From NCBI GenBank assembly GCA_039930945.1, contig JBDTSW010000104.1, forward strand, positions 1 to 7,257: DNA of 7,257 nucleotides, written 5' to 3'. Source of the DNA: JBDTSW01 sp039930945 (GTDB lineage: Bacteria > Actinomycetota > Thermoleophilia > Solirubrobacterales > 70-9). Position 1 is the stretch's first letter, and each line of letters opens with the position of its first letter. The position numbers and the translations under genes are program-made. A model generated the notes under the pieces. It was not told the origin of the DNA, ran no database searches, and saw only the letters and a list, made by a program, of their open reading frames with translations. Of this stretch, positions 1 to 7,257 are shown one piece after another.

Positions 1-3876
<3,876 letters not shown>

Positions 3877-3896
3877 CGCCCGCGCCGGCGCGGGCG
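3877..3896 (+). terminator. GC-only palindrome just after rpoC, possible terminator
   Basis: A perfect 20-base palindrome made only of G and C begins directly after the rpoC stop codon. As RNA it could fold into a stem of about 8 bp with a 4-base loop. No T run follows, so it is not a canonical intrinsic terminator, although GC-rich actinobacteria often have hairpins without a U tract at gene ends. Its position against the stop codon and before an unrelated gene supports a 3'-end role. The composition is so GC-biased that chance is a real alternative. Confidence 0.45.
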
Positions 3897-3978
3897 CGCG
3901 CCACTCCCAGCCCGAATCCGCCCGCATATCGCCACGTACGCGCCACTCGCGTGCGCCCGAAGCCGCCAACCTTGGCTG

Positions 3979-4920
3979 GTGGGGAGGGTTACCCGCACCT
4001 ATGGTTCACATGCGGACCGCAAGGTCCACCAGGCCGCGTTGCGGGCTCTTGGAACCCTGGTCGCGCGACAGCACGGTGTGGCTTCCCTGGCACAGCTGCG
4101 CGAGTTGGCGTTCGGTCCGTCATGGGTCCGCCGGCGCATCGCGAGCGGCTACCTGATCCGAATCCACCGGGGCGTCTACACGGTTGGACGGGCGGATCTG
4201 AGCCGGAAGGGTCGGTGGATGGCGGCGGTGCTCACCTACGGGGACGGCACGGTGCTCAGTCACCGAAGCGCCGCCGCGCACTGGGACCTGCTGAGAACAG
4301 CGACCCCGACGATCGACATCTCCGTACCCAGCCACCGAAACGTTCGCGCACGCGAGGGCATCCGGATTCACCGCTCGCGCCTGGGCGACTCCGATCGCGC
4401 CGCTCGAGCCGCCATTCCGGTTACGAGCATTCCCCGCACCCTCCTCGATCTCGGCGACGTGGTTCCGCCCCAGCGGGTTCGTAGCGCCTACGAGCGATCG
4501 CTGACGCTCGGGCTGTTCGACCTCGGGGCGCTGACTTCGCTACTCGCGCGCAGCCCCGGTCGCCGTGGCCTCAAGCCCCTCCGTGGCCTCCTAGCCGAGG
4601 GTTGCGACGAGCCGCCCATCCTCCGGTCAGTGCTCGAGCGGCGGCTTCTCGACCTCTGCCACGCCCACGCGCTGCCGCTCCCGGCCACCAACGCGGTGGT
4701 CGAGGGACTTGAAGTGGACGCCGTCTGGCCCCGCGCCCGCCTCGTCGTCGAGCTCGACGGCTATGTACACCACCGCGGCCGCGAAGCGTTCGAGCGGGAC
4801 CGCGAGCGCGACGCACGGCTCGCCCTGGCCGGCTACCGAGTCCTGCGGTTCACCGACAGGCGGATGCGGGGCGACCCTGGCGGCGTCGCCGCGACGGTGC
4901 TGGCGATGGTGGGGCGCTAG
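3979..4920 (+). CDS. AbiEi-type winged-helix / DUF559 nuclease-fold protein
   Basis: This 313-residue protein has the architecture usually annotated as 'type IV toxin-antitoxin AbiEi family antitoxin domain and/or DUF559 protein'. Residues about 24-70 look like the AbiEi N-terminal winged helix, including VARQHGVAS and the family motif HRGVYTVG at 63-70. The middle carries SHRSAAAHW (94-102) and IPVTSIPRTLLDL (146-158), both typical of the family. Residues about 215-312 resemble the Vsr-like PD-(D/E)xK fold of DUF559: E220, D247 in EVDAVWP, E259 and D260 in VELDGY, H264-H265, and a charged FERDRERDARL helix followed by GYRVLRF. These residues suggest an active nuclease fold, but no substrate is known to me. 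The GTG start gives the length expected for the family. It lacks a clear Shine-Dalgarno, and TTG at 4039 or GTG at 4078 are alternatives. No AbiEii-like toxin gene is adjacent. Codon choice is looser than in rpoC (AGA, AGG and CGA occur), which fits low expression or horizontal acquisition. Confidence 0.85.
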   Translation: MGRVTRTYGSHADRKVHQAALRALGTLVARQHGVASLAQLRELAFGPSWVRRRIASGYLIRIHRGVYTVGRADLSRKGRWMAAVLTYGDGTVLSHRSAAAHWDLLRTATPTIDISVPSHRNVRAREGIRIHRSRLGDSDRAARAAIPVTSIPRTLLDLGDVVPPQRVRSAYERSLTLGLFDLGALTSLLARSPGRRGLKPLRGLLAEGCDEPPILRSVLERRLLDLCHAHALPLPATNAVVEGLEVDAVWPRARLVVELDGYVHHRGREAFERDRERDARLALAGYRVLRFTDRRMRGDPGGVAATVLAMVGR

Positions 4921-5240
4921 GGGCGCTCGGCCACACCCCGGCCCTTGCGGGCGGACGCCGTCGCGGCGCGGGCCGGGGCAGGCGGCACCAGCACGCGCCT
5001 GGGTGCGGTTGGCGGGCAGCCCGGCAACGGTTGTGCGGTCGGCGAGTGTGGGCCCCTGCGGGGCCGGTCGGGGCCGCGTGGATCGCGGCGGAAGCGGCGG
5101 AATCGGTGGTCGTCGGCGTCGGGAGGCGCCTGCTCGACCTCGGGCTCGGCGTGAAACGCCCACCAGACGAGGTACAGCAGCAGGGCGACCGGGATCTTCA
5201 GGATCACCGCAAGGAAGATGATCGGGAAAACGTCTTGCAC
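4917..5240 (-). CDS. Small single-span membrane protein with basic Pro/Arg-rich tail
   Basis: This 107-residue protein starts at GTG (5240). Residues about 4-29 form one hydrophobic helix that ends in LVWWAFHAEPE. A short acidic segment (about 32-45) follows, then a long Arg/Pro-rich tail containing RRFRRDPRG and RPRRGPHS. The layout suggests a membrane anchor with a polybasic soluble tail; its orientation is not determined. I recall short proteins with a similar K-I-P...V-WWA-EPE start and RRGPHG-like tail in Thermoleophilia, but no function. The gene starts 13 bases after the HAD gene stop on the same strand, so the two are probably cotranscribed. A weak GAGA lies 4 bases before the GTG. 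The stop overlaps the DUF559 gene stop through a shared CTAG. The tail's coding status is less certain than that of the helix, because a large inverted repeat lies within it. Confidence 0.65.
   Translation of the reverse strand: MQDVFPIIFLAVILKIPVALLLYLVWWAFHAEPEVEQAPPDADDHRFRRFRRDPRGPDRPRRGPHSPTAQPLPGCPPTAPRRVLVPPAPARAATASARKGRGVAERP
4936..4978. repeat. Inverted repeat CCCCGGCCC / GGGCCGGGG, possible terminator of the DUF559 gene
   Basis: A perfect 9-bp inverted repeat (4936-4944 and 4970-4978) encloses a 25-base GC-rich loop that can itself pair internally. It lies 16 bases past the DUF559 stop, so it is well placed to end plus-strand transcription. It falls inside the C-terminal coding region of the opposite-strand membrane protein. 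No T run follows on either strand. A second, smaller stem (GGCCCC, loop TGC, GGGGCC) sits at 5051-5065. A GC-rich chance match is possible. Confidence 0.35.
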
Positions 5241-5253
5241 CGCGTCTCGAAGT

Positions 5254-5745
5254 CTAGACAGTCAGCCTACGGGCCCAATCGAGCAGGGACTCGACGTGGG
5301 CGTCCTCGAGCCCGCGGTCGGACTCGCAGGGGACGAGCAGGGTGGGGCCGCTCCTCCGCTCCGCCCAGGCGTGGCAGCTGGCGTCGAGGCTGTCGTCGAC
5401 CCAGGCCACCGGCCGGTCGCCCGCATACTCGTCGATCGCCTCCAGCTTCCAGTGGGCGGTGCCGAAGCGGGCCCGGCCGCCGAAGGTCAGGGCCGGCAGC
5501 TCGGAGGGCAGCCCGAGGATCGTCGGCAGCACGTCGTTGGCTCGCTCCTCCCAGCCCGTGGCCCAGATCAGCTCGTAGGCCTCGCCCAGCCGCTGCACGC
5601 GCCCCGCGGCCTCGTCGGGGATGCAGTGGGCCACGCCGTCGATCAGGTGGAAGCGGCCGGGGGCCTCGTCGAACGAGCCGTCGAACCCGAACAGGCTGAT
5701 CGTGCCGTCGACGTCGAGGGCGAGAATCGGGTGATGATCCGCCAT
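5254..5745 (-). CDS. HAD-superfamily hydrolase
   Basis: This 163-residue protein has all four HAD motifs in order. Motif I is DVDGT, with nucleophile D11 and acid/base D13. Motif II is LIWATGW, with T63. Motif III is HWK, with K100. Motif IV is VAWVDDSLD, with D117 and D118. The protein is compact and has no obvious large cap domain; residues about 16-50 could form a small C1-type cap. It is a cytosolic, Mg-dependent phosphohydrolase by family, but the motifs do not reveal the substrate. It begins at ATG 5745, with no Shine-Dalgarno but a TAGGCT hexamer exactly seven bases before the start, suggesting a leaderless mRNA. It is divergent from rpsL across 41 bp and probably leads a two-gene unit with the small membrane protein 13 bp downstream. 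Confidence 0.9.
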   Translation of the reverse strand: MADHHPILALDVDGTISLFGFDGSFDEAPGRFHLIDGVAHCIPDEAAGRVQRLGEAYELIWATGWEERANDVLPTILGLPSELPALTFGGRARFGTAHWKLEAIDEYAGDRPVAWVDDSLDASCHAWAERRSGPTLLVPCESDRGLEDAHVESLLDWARRLTV

Positions 5746-5770
5746 GGGATGAGCCTAGCGATCGCATCCC
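5746..5770. promoter_or_regulatory. Inverted repeat GGGATG-N13-CATCCC in the divergent intergenic region
   Basis: Two perfect 6-base half-sites (5746-5751 and 5765-5770) have centres 19 bp apart, roughly two helical turns. The repeat abuts the HAD start codon and overlaps its putative -10 and the region where an rpsL -35 would be. It also contains the palindrome GCGATCGC (5758-5765). This geometry would suit a dimeric regulator. A 6-bp match in a short GC-rich spacer can also arise by chance. Confidence 0.3.
5752..5757 (-). promoter_or_regulatory. Putative -10 hexamer TAGGCT for the HAD gene
   Basis: Read on the minus strand, TAGGCT fits the actinobacterial TAnnnT -10 pattern. If its last base is -7, the +1 position falls exactly on the A of the HAD start codon at 5745, which predicts a leaderless transcript. 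No recognisable -35 is present at 17-18 bp spacing. The lack of any Shine-Dalgarno before this gene fits the model. Confidence 0.45.
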
Positions 5771-5772
5771 GC

Positions 5773-5778
5773 TACCAT
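5773..5778 (+). promoter_or_regulatory. Putative -10 hexamer TACCAT for rpsL-rpsG
   Basis: TACCAT matches TAnnnT and ends 8 bases before the rpsL GTG, so transcription would begin at or within about 2 bases of the start codon. A weak -35 candidate, ATGAGC (5749-5754), lies 18 bp upstream and overlaps the opposing HAD -10. There is no Shine-Dalgarno in the spacer, so a leaderless start is the simplest reading. Expression from a promoter further upstream inside the HAD gene cannot be excluded. Confidence 0.45.
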
Positions 5779-5786
5779 CCGCCGTC

Positions 5787-6179
5787 GTGCCGAGCACCAA
5801 CCAACTGGTCAGAAAGGGGCGAAAGCCCCAGAAGAAGAAGGTGACGACCCCCGGGCTGAAGTCCGGCCAGGGTCGCAAGCAGCGCGTCTCCGCGCCCCAG
5901 CGCCGAGGCGTCTGCACCCGCGTCGCGACCGTGACCCCGAAGAAGCCGAACTCGGCGCTTCGCAAGATCGCACGCGTGCGCCTGACCAACGGGATGGAGG
6001 TGACGAGCTACATCCCCGGCGAAGGCCACAACCTCCAGGAGCACTCGGTGGTGCTGGTGCGCGGCGGTCGAGTCAAGGACCTCCCCGGCGTCCGCTACAA
6101 GGTCATCCGGGGCACGCTCGATGCCGCCGGCGTCTCCTCGCGAAAGCAGGGGCGCTCGCTGTACGGGGTCAAGCGCTAG
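5787..6179 (+). CDS. rpsL: 30S ribosomal protein S12
   Basis: S12 sits at the decoding centre of the 30S subunit and affects tRNA selection fidelity. The 130-residue product begins MPSTNQLVRKGRK and contains the decoding loop TPKKPNSALRK (50-60) and the second loop EGHNLQEHS (79-87) followed by RGGRVKDLPGV (92-102). K52 and K97 match positions where substitutions give streptomycin resistance (E. coli K43 and K88, counting Met), and both are wild-type. D98 matches the Asp that is methylthiolated in some bacteria. Compared with E. coli and mycobacterial S12 as I remember them, about 9 extra residues lie between K25 and P37. The C-terminus stops at GVKR without a longer tail. The start is GTG, fixed by the conserved N-terminus. 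rpsG follows after 2 bases. Confidence 0.99.
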   Translation: MPSTNQLVRKGRKPQKKKVTTPGLKSGQGRKQRVSAPQRRGVCTRVATVTPKKPNSALRKIARVRLTNGMEVTSYIPGEGHNLQEHSVVLVRGGRVKDLPGVRYKVIRGTLDAAGVSSRKQGRSLYGVKR

Positions 6180-6181
6180 GC

Positions 6182-6652
6182 ATGCCCCGCCGCGCCCGCG
6201 CAGCCATCCGTCCGGTCGAGCCGGACTCCCGTTATCGCAGCCGCCTCGTCCAGCAGGTGGTCAACAAGGTGATGGTGGGCGGCAAGAAGTCGCTCGCCGA
6301 GCAGATCACCTACGACGCGCTGGCGATCGTCGGCGAGCGCAGCGGCCGCCCCCCGGTCGAGGTGCTCGACGAGGCGATCAAGGACCTGACCCCCTCGCTC
6401 GAGGTTCGCTCGCGCCGGGTCGGCGGCGCCACCTACCAGGTGCCGGTCGAGGTGCCGGCGCGGCGCGCCCGCACCCTGGCGGTCCGTTGGCTGGTGCACT
6501 TCGCGCGGGACCGTCGCGAGAAGTCGATGTCCCAGCGCCTCGCGAACGAGATGCTCGACGCGACCCAGCAGCAGGGCAACGCCTGGAAGCGCAAGGACGA
6601 CATCTACCGGATGGCACAGGCGAACAAGGCCTTCGCGCACTACCGCTGGTAG
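6182..6652 (+). CDS. rpsG: 30S ribosomal protein S7
   Basis: S7 nucleates assembly of the 16S rRNA 3' major domain (the 30S head) and lines the E site. The 156-residue product has the usual length for actinobacteria. It begins MPRRARAAI, has the conserved VVNKVMVGGKKSLAE (26-40), the beta-hairpin arm around 71-91 (including GGATYQVPVEV), the helix RWLVHFARDRREKSM (102-116) and the C-terminus KAFAHYRW. The ATG lies 2 bases after the rpsL stop with no clear Shine-Dalgarno, so translation is probably coupled to rpsL. fusA, the usual next gene in the str operon, does not follow. A minus-strand gene ends 10 bases downstream. Confidence 0.99.
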   Translation: MPRRARAAIRPVEPDSRYRSRLVQQVVNKVMVGGKKSLAEQITYDALAIVGERSGRPPVEVLDEAIKDLTPSLEVRSRRVGGATYQVPVEVPARRARTLAVRWLVHFARDRREKSMSQRLANEMLDATQQQGNAWKRKDDIYRMAQANKAFAHYRW

Positions 6653-6662
6653 GGCGCCTGCT

Positions 6663-7205
6663 TCAGCGGTCAGCCTGGGGCCTGGCCGGACTCGGCTCTG
6701 GCCGCCGTTCGCGGTTCCGCTCGCGCGCTCCCGGCCGCAGCTCGGAGAGCTGCGCCGGGGTCAGGGTTGCCAGGGCGGCGCCGGTGATCGCCAGGCCCAG
6801 GGCTCCGATCAGCTGTAGCCAGAAGCCCGGCTGGGGCACGGCCTCGGCGTCGAAGAAGGACTGGCGCGCGTCGTCGAGGGTGCCGACGTTGTTGGCGTCC
6901 GGGAGGTCGAGGAGCAGGAAGATCAGAAGCGCGATCACGCCGCAGGCGGCGACGGCGGACGCAGCGGGCTTGGAGCCGTTGACGATCGCCACGATCAGGG
7001 CCGAGATCGCGAAGGCCCCGAGCACGATCTGAGCGTAGCTGTGGCGGTCTCCGGCCGACTGCGACGACGGCACCTCTCCCCCGGGCAGGGTGAACTCGAA
7101 CGTCGTCATCAGCTCCGACGCGATCAAGAGCCCGGCGGCGACCACGCATGCGATCGGCAGCAGACGCTCCAGCCGGCGCCCAGTGGGCGCCGGGTCGTCG
7201 CTCAT
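6663..7205 (-). CDS. Four-span membrane protein of unknown function
   Basis: This 180-residue protein starts at ATG 7205, with a good Shine-Dalgarno (GAGG, 7-base spacing). Hydrophobic segments lie at about 15-32, 58-76, 81-101 and 127-148, consistent with four membrane helices and both ends on the same side. The N-terminus contains the basic TGRRLERL just before helix 1. Helices 1 and 2 are joined by a polar loop of about 25 residues, and helices 3 and 4 by a similar loop containing DLPDANNVGT and QSFFDAEA. The C-terminal 25-30 residues are rich in Arg, Glu and Pro and are likely cytosolic. I do not recognise a characterised family, and no catalytic motif is visible. It converges on rpsG with 10 bp between the stop codons. 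It may be coupled to an upstream gene through an ATGA overlap. Confidence 0.8.
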   Translation of the reverse strand: MSDDPAPTGRRLERLLPIACVVAAGLLIASELMTTFEFTLPGGEVPSSQSAGDRHSYAQIVLGAFAISALIVAIVNGSKPAASAVAACGVIALLIFLLLDLPDANNVGTLDDARQSFFDAEAVPQPGFWLQLIGALGLAITGAALATLTPAQLSELRPGARERNRERRPEPSPARPQADR

Positions 7206-7257
7206 GAGCTCGCCTCGGGCACGCCGGAGGCGCTGAGCCTGGCCGCGCGCTCCCGCG
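7202..7257 (-). CDS. Possible 3' end of an upstream gene (ATGA overlap), truncated at the window edge
   Basis: On the minus strand the frame ending in the TGA at 7204-7202 is open to the window edge. It would encode a C-terminus reading RERAARLSASGVPEASS. The TGA overlaps the membrane protein's ATG as ATGA, the classic arrangement of translationally coupled genes. Seventeen open codons are weak evidence in GC-rich DNA, so the call rests mainly on the overlap. No product can be named. Confidence 0.35.
   Translation of the reverse strand, partial: RERAARLSASGVPEASS
7213..7216 (-). promoter_or_regulatory. Ribosome binding site GAGG of the four-span membrane protein
   Basis: GAGG on the minus strand lies 7 bases before the ATG at 7205, a good Shine-Dalgarno match and spacing. 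It fixes this start over the upstream in-frame codons, which are also open. It is the clearest ribosome binding site in the window; the other complete genes have weak or no such site. Confidence 0.65.

Noticed and set aside
3897..3961. Imperfect direct repeat after rpoC (CGCGCCACTC at 3897-3906 and 3939-3948, each followed closely by GCCCGAA)
   Set aside because: There are only two short copies with unequal internal spacing. No target-site duplication, attachment site or promoter element can be supported.
3972..4005. TTGGCT and TATGGT as a promoter for the DUF559 gene
   Set aside because: The spacer is 22 bp, too long for a normal promoter, and the predicted start would fall inside the gene, downstream of the likely GTG.
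4627..5163. Minus-strand frame of 178 codons across the DUF559 3' end
   Set aside because: It is antisense to the conserved nuclease-fold region and out of frame with the membrane-protein gene, with a low-complexity Arg/Pro/Ala product.
5253..5258. TCTAGA palindrome at the HAD stop codon
   Set aside because: A 6-base restriction-type palindrome explained by the TAG stop; no further symmetry around it.
5218..5844. Plus-strand frame of 208 codons across the HAD gene and the rpsL start
   Set aside because: It is antisense to a HAD gene with all four motifs and overlaps the start of rpsL in another frame.
6121..7032. Plus-strand frame of 303 codons across rpsG and the membrane-protein gene
   Set aside because: It runs out of frame through rpsG and antisense to the membrane protein, and the translation is low-complexity Arg/Gly/Pro.

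Overview
This is a GC-rich window that looks like the chromosome of an actinobacterium. It covers the junction between the RNA polymerase genes (rpoBC) and the str cluster (rpsL-rpsG). The RpoC fragment follows the actinobacterial beta' pattern closely: a long charged helical insert after the first zinc site, and the trigger-loop and C-terminal motifs of that phylum. The accessory genes (an AbiEi/DUF559 protein, a small membrane protein with a WWA motif and a basic Pro/Arg tail, a HAD phosphatase, a four-helix membrane protein) recall the deep-branching class Thermoleophilia (Solirubrobacterales and relatives). The phylum is fairly secure. The class is an inference from remembered family resemblance.

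Layout: (1) 1-3876, rpoC lacking its 5' end and starting exactly at the first zinc-binding Cys, followed by a perfect GC-rich palindrome that may terminate transcription. (2) 3979-4920, a 313-residue AbiEi-type winged-helix plus DUF559 nuclease-fold protein on the same strand. (3) 4917-5745, two genes on the opposite strand: a HAD hydrolase (upstream, 5745-5254) and a 107-residue single-span membrane protein (downstream, 5240-4917). The latter shares a CTAG stop tetranucleotide with the DUF559 gene. (4) 5746-5786, a 41-bp divergent intergenic region with two opposed -10-like hexamers placed so that both flanking genes could be leaderless. (5) 5787-6652, rpsL and rpsG two bases apart. (6) 6663-7205, a convergent four-span membrane protein of unknown function, possibly coupled by an ATGA overlap to a gene beyond the right edge. 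No stretch over 300 bases lacks a gene.

The core genes are ordinary: RNA polymerase beta', S12 and S7 are intact wherever visible, with all catalytic, zinc-binding and decoding residues present. The unusual parts are the arrangement and some lineage-specific insertions. Three non-ribosomal genes separate rpoC from rpsL. fusA and tuf do not follow rpsG. beta' carries about 31 more residues than I recall for Mycobacterium tuberculosis between its first zinc site and its active site. S12 has a 9-residue insertion just before the decoding loop. I see no CRISPR array, tRNA, rRNA, insertion sequence or obvious new defence system. The nearest candidates for something undescribed are the HAD plus small-membrane-protein pair and the compact divergent promoter driving rpsL.
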